Shown here: positions 1-8,079 of the stretch, piece after piece
Position numbering within the stretch: position 1 is the first letter of the stretch
How the letters are laid out: the number at the start of each line of letters is the position of its first letter
NCBI GenBank assembly: GCA_964384915.1
Contig: CAYLMA010000012.1
Span: 25,199-89,198 of the forward strand
Source of the DNA: Sulfurimicrobium sp964384915
Lineage (GTDB): Bacteria > Pseudomonadota > Gammaproteobacteria > Burkholderiales > Sulfuricellaceae
Direction of reading: 5' to 3'
DNA: 64,000 nt
Program-made: the position numbers and the translations under genes
Notes under the pieces: generated by a model
The model's input: the letters and a program-made list of their open reading frames with translations, nothing else
Databases searched by the model: none
What the model was told of the DNA's origin: nothing

Positions 1-88
1 GCACAATGAAAGTCCACCAAGACGACAAGCGGGTGGCAACGAATTCCGCGTCATTCCAGAGAAAATCGAAAAAAAACAGGAGAATCCC

Positions 89-1174
89 ATGGAAAGAAGA
101 AAGTTTCTGAAGAATTTTGGCGCCGGCATGGCGGCAGCCGGCGCGGCCACCCTGGCGGCCCCGGCCATCGCCGACTCCATGCCTGCCATCCGCTGGCGCA
201 TGGCCTCCAGCTTCCCGAAAAGCCTGGACACCGTGTACGGCGGCGCGGAGATGCTGGCCGAGCGCGTCAAGCAACTCACCGACGGCAAGTTCAACATCCG
301 CGTCTTCGCAGGCGGCGAAATCGTGCCCGGCCTGCAGGTGCTGGACGCCGTGCAGCAGGGCACGGTGGAATGCGGCCATTCCGCCTCCTACTACTATGTC
401 GGCAAGAACAAGGCCTACGCCTTCGACTGCGCCATTCCCTTCGGCCTCAATGCGCGCCAGCAGAATGCCTGGATGTACTACGGCGGCGGGCTGCAACTGA
501 TGCGCGAATTCTTCGCCAAATCCAACGTCTACAACATTCCCGGCGGCAACACCGGCACCCAGATGGGCGGCTGGTTCCGCAAGGAAGTCAAATCCCTGGC
601 CGACCTCAAGGGCCTCAAAATGCGCATTCCCGGCTTCGGCGGCGAAGTCATGTCCCGCCTCGGCGTGGTGCCGCAGACCCTGGCGGGCGGCGACGTTTAC
701 CCCTCCCTGGAACGCGGCACCATCGACGCCACCGAATGGGTCGGCCCCTACGACGACGAAAAGCTGGGTTTCTACAAGATCGCCAAGAACTACTACTATC
801 CCGGCTTCTGGGAAGGCAGCACCCAGTTCAGCTTCTACATCAACCTGGCCGAATGGAACAAGCTGCCCAAGCTATACCAGCAGGCTTTCGAGGCCGCAGC
901 CGCCGAGACCAACATCAACGTCATGGCCGAATATGACCACAAGAATCCACCGGCCATCCAGCGCCTGATCAAGAACGGCGTCAAGGTGCATGCTTTCCCG
1001 CAGGACATCATGAAAGCCGCGCACAAGGCAGCGTTCGAGATTTTCGAGGAAGAAGCGGCCAAGAACCCCGATTTCAAGAAAATCTACACCAGTTGGAAAC
1101 CCTACCGCGACCAGCAGTACCAGTGGTTCGGCATGGCGGAAGGTGCTTTCGCAAACCTGGCCGGCATGGGCTGA
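89..1174 (+). CDS. dctP: TRAP transporter solute-binding protein (DctP family)
   Basis: A periplasmic receptor of a tripartite ATP-independent transporter that delivers a carboxylate-type substrate to a DctQ/DctM permease. The 361-residue protein starts with a twin-arginine leader (ERRKFLKNFG followed by an Ala-rich stretch ending near residue 29), so Tat export is likely. The body has the DctP pattern (ASSFPKSLDTVYGGAE, EWVGPYDDEKLGFYKIAKNYY), closest in style to the mannitol/chloroaromatic subgroup. An AGGAG ribosome site lies just before the ATG. The matching permease genes are on the opposite strand 7 kb away, with an accessory island in between. Substrate unknown. Confidence 0.9.
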   Translation: MERRKFLKNFGAGMAAAGAATLAAPAIADSMPAIRWRMASSFPKSLDTVYGGAEMLAERVKQLTDGKFNIRVFAGGEIVPGLQVLDAVQQGTVECGHSASYYYVGKNKAYAFDCAIPFGLNARQQNAWMYYGGGLQLMREFFAKSNVYNIPGGNTGTQMGGWFRKEVKSLADLKGLKMRIPGFGGEVMSRLGVVPQTLAGGDVYPSLERGTIDATEWVGPYDDEKLGFYKIAKNYYYPGFWEGSTQFSFYINLAEWNKLPKLYQQAFEAAAAETNINVMAEYDHKNPPAIQRLIKNGVKVHAFPQDIMKAAHKAAFEIFEEEAAKNPDFKKIYTSWKPYRDQQYQWFGMAEGAFANLAGMG

Positions 1175-1190
1175 GCTGGCTTCATGATAG

Positions 1191-1214
1191 AAAACCCCGC
1201 TGCGGCGGGGTTTT
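1191..1214 (+). terminator. Rho-independent terminator after dctP
   Basis: AAAACCCCGC-TGC..GGCGGGGTTTT forms a GC-rich hairpin whose 3' arm runs into a T-rich stretch, 16 bases after the dctP stop codon. The A-rich 5' arm would let it also work in the opposite direction. Confidence 0.85.
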
Positions 1215-1482
1215 ATTATTGGCTGAAATGGCCAGGCCATTGATTGCTACGCGACGCACATGAACAAGATCAGTTGGATTTTGCGCGGCCATTGGATACT
1301 TCAAGAAACACTGGCTGCCATCAAGCCATTTGAGACGGCGGCCGAGATTGCCGCAGGGGCCGTTTCTCGGCCATAGCAGCCATCAATCGCTAGCCAGTCA
1401 GACTTCTGCTTCTATGCGCATACCTGTCATTCGCGATGAGCCAAGTTCAGTTCAAGATTGTACCGATACGCCGTGATTTTAG

Positions 1483-2529
1483 TCAGGCTCGATTGCTATC
1501 GTCGTCAGGCTTGTGTTCGACCTCAAGCTGTTTGATCGCCCGGTCAAAGTCGCTCTCGAACAGCCGATCTTGCACGATACGGTATTTCTCAAACTCACTT
1601 TCCGCATGCGCTTTGGCCATTTCTGCGGAAACCTTGCCTGCATCCTGTAATACGTCCCGCTCGGCGAACTCCAGAAAGGCATCCAGCCGCTTGGCCCAGT
1701 CTTCCATCGTCATCGGAATATTGCGGCGGGCGCGATCTTCGGCCAGATCGAGATACGAGTTCACGATACGCCCGAGTGAGTCCAGCTCTTCCTGGGAAAG
1801 ATAGTTCTTGGCGACAACGACATCGGTCTTGATGATCTTGCCGCCGGGAGCATTCTCCCAGGAGGTCAGGCCCATATGCGGCTTGCCGCTGTCGGCACGC
1901 TGCACGATAAGCTCGGCGGCAGTGTGCCCATGGATGGCGAAATGCAGCTTGTTCTGCACCTTGGCGAAGAAGGCCTTGGTGGTGGGCGCATCGCGGTTGT
2001 AATCCACCGCCGTGGCGTAGATGTCGGTGACCTTTTGATAGAACTTGCGCTCCGACAGCCGAATCTCGCGAATCTCGGCCAGCAAGTGTTCGAAGTAGTC
2101 CTCACCCAGAAAGGCGCCGTTTTCCAGGCGCTTCTTGTCCAGCACATAGCCCTTGACGGCGAACTCGCGCAGCACACCGGTGGCCCACTGGCGAAACTGG
2201 GTGGCGCGCACCGAGTTGACCCGATAACCGACCGAGATGATGGCATCGAGGTTGTAGTGGTTGGTGGCGTAGGATTTGCCGTCGGCGGCAGTTATCCGGA
2301 ATTTCCGGATAACTGAATCTTCGCCCAGCTCACCGCTGGAAAAAATGTTCTTCAGGTGCTCGCTGACCGTGCGCACATCCACCGCAAACAGCTCGGCCAT
2401 CAGCTTCTGCGTCAGCCAGACGGTTTCGTCCTCATAACGCGCTTCGATGCTCTGCTCACCGGCCTGAGCGGTAAAGATCAGGAACTCGGCGGTGCTGTTG
2501 CGAATCAGTTTACTGTTGCTATCAGTCAT
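1483..2529 (-). CDS. RhuM-family protein (virulence RhuM / DNA-binding)
   Basis: 348 residues with the RhuM signature: an N-terminal helix-turn-helix region (VWLTQKLMAELFAVDVRTV, about residues 36-56), then the conserved ITAADGKSYATNHYNLDAI and VGYRVNSVRATQFRQWA segments. The C-terminal half is helical and charged. The biochemical role of the family is not established, but its members commonly sit inside type I restriction-modification loci, as here. Its ATG overlaps the stop codon of the upstream RloC-like gene (ATGA), so the two are translationally coupled. Confidence 0.85.
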   Translation of the reverse strand: MTDSNSKLIRNSTAEFLIFTAQAGEQSIEARYEDETVWLTQKLMAELFAVDVRTVSEHLKNIFSSGELGEDSVIRKFRITAADGKSYATNHYNLDAIISVGYRVNSVRATQFRQWATGVLREFAVKGYVLDKKRLENGAFLGEDYFEHLLAEIREIRLSERKFYQKVTDIYATAVDYNRDAPTTKAFFAKVQNKLHFAIHGHTAAELIVQRADSGKPHMGLTSWENAPGGKIIKTDVVVAKNYLSQEELDSLGRIVNSYLDLAEDRARRNIPMTMEDWAKRLDAFLEFAERDVLQDAGKVSAEMAKAHAESEFEKYRIVQDRLFESDFDRAIKQLEVEHKPDDDSNRA

Positions 2530-4931
2530 GGCGCAGTCTCTGTCTCGCCAATACTTTTAAGCAAGGCTGAATACTGATCTCCGTCCTTTTTCAGTCTTTT
2601 AATAATTAGCTGTGCGGCAGTCTGCATCTCCGGCACTTCAACGGGCGTTGACCCACGCTCAAACACACCGGCCAAATGGGAGTATTCGTTATTGATTCTA
2701 TCTATTAAAACGGCAGGTATCCTTTCCTCGCCAAAGAAAAGACGCAACGTTTCTTCGTTCATTCCCTGATCTGGATACTTGTAATAGAGATATATCTCAA
2801 AGAACTTTCTAGCGTTATTAGAAAAGTTGTAAAAAGTTACGTAGTTGGTGTCGTCAACTACTGAAATGGCGGCACATTTATGTATCTGATGAAACAGATA
2901 GTTGAATTCTGTGACATATTCCTTCAGATACTTCGGCATTACCTGAATAGTGGATAACATGCCTTGCCGGACAACTACTAAGTAGCTCTTTTGATAGTCT
3001 TTTTGCTTCCCATCTGGGGCGGCAAACTTGCCTGTCAACCGTTTCAAATACTTGAGGAAATCAAGGTTGTGCGTTGATATAAACAACTGCTCGAATTTCC
3101 CTTCGGAAACGATTTCAGCATTTAGCAAACTGTAAATAAAGAAGATATGATTCCCATCAAGCGACGAGATCGGATCGTCAATCCAAATGAGAGGCTTTGA
3201 ACCCTTTGTGTCGATATCGTCGAGTTTTGCCAGGAAGTAGCAGAATGCCAGCAGGCTGCATTCCCCCTCACTCAGATGATAGGCTTTCTTGCCATCTCGG
3301 ATAACTTCAAAGCGAATTCGTTTTGATTCCTCACCTGCCACTGCATCTTGTTTGGCCTCGAGCGACAAGAAATGATGCCCAAAATAATCATTTAGATATT
3401 CATTAACTTTCCTTGCGCCCTTTTCTTCGTCATTCAGCTCACGCTTTTTTCCTGCAAGTAGAACCTCTTTCTGATTGATCGCATCGCCCAGTGTCAGCCC
3501 GTTCAGTTTTATAGCTTCAAGATTGTTTTTCTTGGTCTCAATGTCTGATAGCTGGAACTGGTATCGAATTGTTGTTAAATATTTCGCCACCTCGTTTAAA
3601 CGCAAATCTTCTTTGGCCTTGCTTTGCTCTGTACCAAGAGCATTTGCAAACGCAGTAGAACTTTCACGAATCACTTCATATTCATTCCACACATCCAATA
3701 AAGGCTGATCTGATGCCTGCGGCCTTTGGAATACTTTTGGATTCAGAAGATCATCTTTCCTATTCTTCAGTTGGGATGCCAGATCATCAAGACAACTTGC
3801 GTAGTCGCCAACAGCACGTTTTAGCTTTTCGTTTAAGATCGAAAGCTGTTCATGGTATTTCGAATAAAACAAAGCATTATTGATCCGCAATGCGGACGAC
3901 ACAGATTCTTTTTCGGCCTCGATCTGTTTGATTTGAGCGTCGAGGGCTTTTTCCAGTCTGCTGGATTCTTCATCGAAATGTTTTTCCAGCTTCCCCCATC
4001 GTTCAGTTGTAATTGCACTTCCACAGAAACCACAGGTTTCCCTTTTTCCCTTGTGATGGGCTCGCCCCTCACTAACCCAGCGGTTCAGGACGGCATCTTT
4101 CACCAATTCATCTAGCTTGTCAGACTCGCTAATCCTCTTGGCTATAAGTATCTCAGCCTCATTTGCCAGGTCATTGAATTGAAGATTTGGGGTGCGAAGC
4201 GATGAAACAGGCGGTAGTACTTTTTCAGAAATCAGCTTTTCAAAGCCGCTCAATTGGTCAACTGTCGGGGGCTGATAACTTGGCTTCAAAACAGCTTCAA
4301 TATCACTTTTCAGCTTTGTTACATTGTAGTTTTGATCGCCAAAACGCTCAGGCCTGTACTTTATCCCTATGCTTCTGTCCGTCGCCTTATCAGACATCTG
4401 TTTTTCAAGCGCATCGCTGGCCTTTTTATGGTCGTCTTTGTACTTGGCGTACTCTTTTCTTGCTTCGGCTCGTTGTGCGTAAAGGCCTGTTTCTTTCCCT
4501 TCTTCTTTGTCGCCCAACTCCGTTTCTAGTGCTTCAATTTCTTGTTCAATCTTGTTGTTGTTTTCTCCGAGGATGGCAAATGGTTCGATGCCATCATCCG
4601 GATTTGTGATGAATCGCAGATTGTCCCTAACGAAATCTTCGTTGAACACGCGAATCGTTTTAGCATGGCTTGTCAAACTGTCTTGCGTTAATTGCGTCCC
4701 ATCGGCGAATGCTACACAAAATGCAGGATTCTCAAATTTGTCGGAGAGCTTTCCCGATTCCATGGCGCGTAGGATGCGCGAGAGGGTGGTTTTGCCAGAA
4801 TAATTTCTGCCGTAAATTATGTTAATTGCCCCAAAATTCTGGACTTTACCGTCCCCACTCAGAACTTCCTTGTCCCAATCGAAGCCTTTGAACACACCCA
4901 AGTCACCAATGGATTTGATTTTCTTGATCAT
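2526..4931 (-). CDS. rloC: RloC-like anticodon nuclease (ABC ATPase with zinc hook)
   Basis: 801 residues from the ATG at 4931, which has AAGGAG 8 bases upstream; a longer reading is open to 5195 but overlaps the hsdR fragment. Visible parts: Walker A GRNYSGKT (41-48), coiled-coil arms around a CxxC zinc-hook motif (C300, C303), ABC signature LSEGE (553-557), Walker B LIWIDDPISSLD (581-592) and H-loop ISTHN. The C-terminal part holds R708-x3-E712 followed by H752, the Arg-Glu-His arrangement known from the PrrC/RloC tRNA anticodon nucleases. By family knowledge it would cleave or excise the wobble nucleotide of a tRNA during infection or DNA damage. It lies between an HsdR fragment and RhuM. 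The nuclease assignment rests on motif spacing. Confidence 0.8.
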   Translation of the reverse strand: MIKKIKSIGDLGVFKGFDWDKEVLSGDGKVQNFGAINIIYGRNYSGKTTLSRILRAMESGKLSDKFENPAFCVAFADGTQLTQDSLTSHAKTIRVFNEDFVRDNLRFITNPDDGIEPFAILGENNNKIEQEIEALETELGDKEEGKETGLYAQRAEARKEYAKYKDDHKKASDALEKQMSDKATDRSIGIKYRPERFGDQNYNVTKLKSDIEAVLKPSYQPPTVDQLSGFEKLISEKVLPPVSSLRTPNLQFNDLANEAEILIAKRISESDKLDELVKDAVLNRWVSEGRAHHKGKRETCGFCGSAITTERWGKLEKHFDEESSRLEKALDAQIKQIEAEKESVSSALRINNALFYSKYHEQLSILNEKLKRAVGDYASCLDDLASQLKNRKDDLLNPKVFQRPQASDQPLLDVWNEYEVIRESSTAFANALGTEQSKAKEDLRLNEVAKYLTTIRYQFQLSDIETKKNNLEAIKLNGLTLGDAINQKEVLLAGKKRELNDEEKGARKVNEYLNDYFGHHFLSLEAKQDAVAGEESKRIRFEVIRDGKKAYHLSEGECSLLAFCYFLAKLDDIDTKGSKPLIWIDDPISSLDGNHIFFIYSLLNAEIVSEGKFEQLFISTHNLDFLKYLKRLTGKFAAPDGKQKDYQKSYLVVVRQGMLSTIQVMPKYLKEYVTEFNYLFHQIHKCAAISVVDDTNYVTFYNFSNNARKFFEIYLYYKYPDQGMNEETLRLFFGEERIPAVLIDRINNEYSHLAGVFERGSTPVEVPEMQTAAQLIIKRLKKDGDQYSALLKSIGETETAP

Positions 4932-4950
4932 AAGACAGGCTCCTTCCGTT

Positions 4951-5433
4951 TTACCGCATTCGTGGCCACCGCAACCGGCAGCGGTAGATCGACAAAGCCA
5001 GCTCGCCTTTGAAGGCCTGCTGGCCCAATGCGCCGTAGAGGGCTTCGAGATCGGAGAGGCTTTGCTGGTAATTTTCCAGGTCCCAGAAATAGGTTTCGTG
5101 CCCGTTGGTGTAAAAGCAAAATGGCAGTTCGCCGCCGAGTTGCTTTTGAATGTTGTAGCAATACTGTTTGGCTTGCTCTCGCCCGATGGCGGCATCCCGG
5201 CTGGATTTTTTTGCCTCTACTACGGCAAGTGGTTTGCGGTCTTTGCCCAGCAGCACGTAGTCGCTGAACTGATGGCCTTCATATTTGGTGCGCGGCTCTG
5301 CAACACCTTCGGGCAGGCTGGTCAGGATGTCGAATTCTTCGACGACTTGCGTCGGGTCTTTGACGTTCCAGCCGGACGCACCAAGCTGGGCATCAATCAG
5401 CTCGGCACGTGTTTGAGCCTCCGTTATGGCCAT
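4951..5433 (-). pseudogene. hsdR: Truncated type I restriction subunit HsdR (N-terminal nuclease domain only)
   Basis: 160 residues matching only the N-terminal domain of HsdR, a family of roughly 800-1100 residues. The PD-(D/E)xK nuclease core is intact: SDYVLLGKDRKPLAVVEAKK supplies the D and ExK residues, followed by EQAKQYCYNIQ and FCFYTNGHETYFWDLE. The frame then runs into unrelated residues (YRCRLRWPRMR) and stops. No helicase motor follows; the RloC-like gene begins 19 bases downstream. It is either a decayed hsdR or a stand-alone nuclease domain retained beside the anticodon nuclease. Confidence 0.75.
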
Positions 5434-5682
5434 GCTTTAATTTTTCCTTTTCCCTACACCGCTTATGCTGCGAGTCGCAGCGAATACTAAAGGGTAATGG
5501 ACTGATGCGCCAGCGGTTGAAGCGGGTTTGAAGTGATGCCTACGTAAGCTTGCCCATTAATTGAGCACATGATGAGAACTAAGAATAGGGTTAGCGTAGT
5601 AATCGGGCCTCGGCCGCAAATCGCCCCGAAGAAACACAAAAATAGTGCAAATTATACCCATTAAATATCAATCAGTTAGAAG

Positions 5683-5895
5683 GTGCTTCTTGAGAGGCAC
5701 CCCAAGTTTCACTATGAGGCTCGGTATGGTGTTACCAGGATAATCGCCGTCGGCTTTGATGCTGCGAGCGGACGCGCAAAGGTGCTAGCGAAAGGGGCAG
5801 CAATGGCCGGTACCAAGCATTGGCCCTGCTCACCCGGAAGGAGCTTTGGACTGGAAGCTGAGAAATATCTACGAAAGCGGGTGAAGTCAACTTGA
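5683..5895 (+). CDS. Hypothetical short open frame, doubtful
   Basis: A 70-codon frame with no recognisable domain, no convincing ribosome site and mixed composition. It lies in the otherwise empty stretch between the HsdR fragment and the BFD-like gene, and a hairpin follows its stop codon. It may be a fragment of a lost gene or chance. Nothing else was seen in 5434-5682. Confidence 0.2.
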   Translation: MLLERHPKFHYEARYGVTRIIAVGFDAASGRAKVLAKGAAMAGTKHWPCSPGRSFGLEAEKYLRKRVKST

Positions 5896-5896
5896 A

Positions 5897-5921
5897 AGGG
5901 GACGGCTAATGGGCGTCCCCT
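5897..5921 (+). terminator. Possible hairpin terminator
   Basis: AGGGGACG and CGTCCCCT form an 8-bp stem around a 9-base loop, followed by a moderately T-rich tail (gtcattctt). It sits directly after the doubtful 70-codon frame. Confidence 0.45.
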
Positions 5922-6005
5922 GTCATTCTTATTGATTTGCTAAGGAGCTCTCGACTCTCGGGGTGTTAAAATGGGCCTGCTCAATCAATCCGACAGTTAA
6001 AATTA

Positions 6006-6227
6006 ATGGGAACGAAACCTGCCTGCTCAGCGGATCAAGTCATGTGTCATTGCAGTGGCACCAAGCAAAGCTACATTCAACGCCTGTTTGACGAGGGTCT
6101 GGATATACAGGACATTTCCAGAAGGACGGGTGCGCTTTCCGGCTGTGGCGGTTGTGAATGGGATATTGGGGATTACTTGAAGGAACTTGCCGCACAACGC
6201 GCAAGTGGAACGACCATCAATAAGTAG
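6006..6227 (+). CDS. BFD-like [2Fe-2S] protein
   Basis: A 73-residue protein with the bacterioferritin-associated ferredoxin-like cysteine pattern C-x-C (MCHCSG, residues 14-16) and, 31 residues later, C-x2-C (SGCGGCEWD). The helical segment IQRLFDEGLDIQDISRRTG lies between. This family binds a [2Fe-2S] cluster in iron-release or redox partner roles. It stands alone between the HsdR fragment and the broken dctM copy, with no obvious partner gene. The partner protein is unknown. Confidence 0.75.
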   Translation: MGTKPACSADQVMCHCSGTKQSYIQRLFDEGLDIQDISRRTGALSGCGGCEWDIGDYLKELAAQRASGTTINK

Positions 6228-6497
6228 ATGTGCAGTCATCAGGAGCAGGTGGGCATGGCGCCCAATTGGAGCAGCAATAGGCGATAAGGAGCCAGGCTCG
6301 AATTACCTTCCAAGCCGGCGTCCGTGTACGCAGTCGCGTTTAGAGAAAGAGCCGTTCGGGTGATTCTCGCCCCTATGTCTGGTGACAATTCCATACCGGT
6401 CGTTGTACCACCTGAATGCCACCGACAGCAAAGGCCGAACAAGAGACGGCCATTCCGCTCAGCCTGAACATCCGCTCCTGGCACACTGTCGCCCAAG

Positions 6498-6912
6498 CAA
6501 CCGCCCCATTCAACCCCGAGCGGCCTCATGCCACACGCCGTACGAGCTTCCGCCCCTATTGAGCGATAGGCGTGCTCTGCACCAGCCCCGGGAAAGCAAT
6601 GACCAGCCCCACCATGATGATCTGGATGATCACGAAGGGGATTGCCCCCCGTAGATGTCGGTGGTCTTCACCTCCCTGGGCGCCACGCTGCGCAGGTAGA
6701 ACAGGGAAAAGCCGAAGGGCGGATGCATGAAGGAGGTCTGCATGTTCACGCTCAGGAGCACGCCGAACCACACCAGGTCGATGCCCAGCTTGTGCGCGGC
6801 GGGTGCCAGCAGCGGCACCATGATGAAGAGCACGAAGCTGGTCAGCTTGGCGGTGGAATCCATCGCCTGTTTCAGCAGCGGCACGCTCAGCCGGCGGTGC
6901 GCCAGGGCCAGC
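6498..6912 (-). pseudogene. Broken partial copy of the dctM 3' end
   Basis: This 415-base stretch is nearly identical to 8023-8608, which covers the last part of dctM plus about 57 bases beyond its stop codon. It lacks exactly 171 bases (57 codons) of the full copy. The deletion lies between two GATGAAG repeats present at 8347-8353 and 8518-8524 in the intact gene. One base is also missing near 6650, which breaks the frame. It is a duplication remnant, not a functional permease. Confidence 0.9.
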
Positions 6913-7116
6913 CCGCGTAGCATGGATTCGCGTCCGGTGGGTTACGCCTGCGGCTAACCCGCCCTACGAAAGACGGGATCACGCTTCCACCTCTTCAACG
7001 TCCCGCCCAACTCTTCCAGTATCCCGCGCAGTGCGTCCAGCACCGCTTCCAGTTCTCCCATCGCTTCCTGCGCCAACACTGCCGGTTCCAGAGTTTGCCG
7101 ACGATGTCGAGGGTGG

Positions 7117-7551
7117 TTATTTGTTGAGCGTTATCATGAATTGATCGGCAGTAATGATGGGGCAGACAAATCGGCCGGCGAGTGCCAGCAAGTCCTGATC
7201 ACCTGTCACCAGATAATCTGCCTTGCCAACGACGGCGAGTTGCAGAAACGGCAAGTCGAATTTGTCGCGGCAATCAGGTGTTACGGGGGGACGGGCGGGC
7301 ATACGCACCGTGGTGCAGTAAGGCAGGTAGTCGGCAAGTAGCTCCTGCTGGTCTGCTGTAGTGAGTTTGAATTTTGGATAGGCCAACACTCGTATCAGCT
7401 CTGCGGCTGCTACGCTTGATAACAGCGGCTGACATTGTGCGCTTTGCCATGCCAGGCGCAGTGGCGATAGCCGCCCTTGTGCAAACACCAGCGCGGACAA
7501 CACCAAATTGGTATCGATCACTACGCGAGGGGCGCTTTTTGTACGCGGCAT
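7117..7551 (-). CDS. PIN-domain toxin (putative RNase)
   Basis: 144 residues of the COG1569-like PIN family. RVVIDTNLVLSALVF supplies the first acidic metal ligand, an E lies in AAAELIRVLAYPKF, and the late acidic pair lies in DCRDKFDLPFLQLAV and YLVTGDQDLLAL. Proteins of this family are Mg-dependent endoribonucleases that act as toxins. Its ATG overlaps the antitoxin stop codon by one base (TAATG), so expression is coupled. The PIN residues look intact, so the pair may still be active. Confidence 0.88.
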   Translation of the reverse strand: MPRTKSAPRVVIDTNLVLSALVFAQGRLSPLRLAWQSAQCQPLLSSVAAAELIRVLAYPKFKLTTADQQELLADYLPYCTTVRMPARPPVTPDCRDKFDLPFLQLAVVGKADYLVTGDQDLLALAGRFVCPIITADQFMITLNK

Positions 7552-7796
7552 TAGCTTGCGGACTTTTTGGATTCAGACGATTGACGTGCCCAGGCAACTG
7601 CATCAGCGATATCCTGTTCGTTCAAGTCCAGCTCGGCGAGTTTGGCACGCACAGCGTCGCCACGCTGTATGCGTACCGGGGTAAGCACGATCTGCCCATT
7701 GCAGGCTTCCACATCGAAATATTCCGCAGGACCAACCGCAGCGGTAATGCTTTTGGGCAGGGTGAGTTGGTTCTTGGAGGTCATTTTAGCGAGCAT
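7551..7796 (-). CDS. AbrB/MazE-type antitoxin
   Basis: 81 residues with a SpoVT/AbrB swapped-hairpin DNA-binding domain at the N-terminus (MTSKNQLTLPKSITAAVG, YFDVEACNGQIVLTPV). A short helical tail, LAELDLNEQDIADAVAWAR, probably binds the PIN toxin encoded immediately downstream. Start could be the first ATG or M5. Autoregulation of the pair is expected by family knowledge; no operator was identified. Confidence 0.85.
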   Translation of the reverse strand: MLAKMTSKNQLTLPKSITAAVGPAEYFDVEACNGQIVLTPVRIQRGDAVRAKLAELDLNEQDIADAVAWARQSSESKKSAS

Positions 7797-7856
7797 GGTG
7801 TTTCTCCAACATGGCTAAGTAAGGAATTCTTACTTTATGCCGCATGCCATGAAAAA

Positions 7857-8028
7857 TCAAGCTGCGGTTTGTTGCCAGATGGATTCACTGAAGGTTTCCA
7901 GCACTTGCTGGAGCTCACCATTAAACATTTTGTCGAGCCGGGCAAAACCGCCCCCTTCACGCCTGAAGAAGAGGTCCGGGTCATCAAGTGCGGCGTGATC
8001 CACCAGCAAATTGGCTTTGGTCCAACCG
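7857..8028 (-). pseudogene. Probable C-terminal remnant of HsdR
   Basis: An open stretch of about 57 codons ending at a TGA at 7857, reading NLLVDHAALDDPDLFFRREG then GGFARLDKMFNGELQQVLET before its end at FSESIWQQTAA. The pattern (acidic D-D-x-D, aromatic, GG, then F/G and a terminal helix) resembles the C-terminal tail of EcoEI-type HsdR subunits. It has no start region: a TGA and the edge of the duplicated dctM segment lie immediately upstream at about 8023-8028. Assignment is by remembered family pattern only. Confidence 0.45.
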
Positions 8029-8079
8029 CCCACTCAACCCCGAACGGCCTCATGCCACACGCCGTACGAGCTTCCGCCC

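Noticed and set aside
4819..5490. 223-codon plus-strand frame opposite the HsdR fragment.
   Set aside because: Antisense shadow of the hsdR/rloC region with no domain.
6239..6529. 96-codon minus-strand frame after the BFD-like gene.
   Set aside because: Starts inside the duplicated dctM flank, no recognisable domain or ribosome site.
6960..7110. Possible hsdM relics on the minus strand (QQITTLDIVGKLW, then in another frame LAQEAMGELEAVLDALRGIL).
   Set aside because: The two blocks are short, in different frames and only loosely like HsdM ends; not strong enough to list as a gene fragment.
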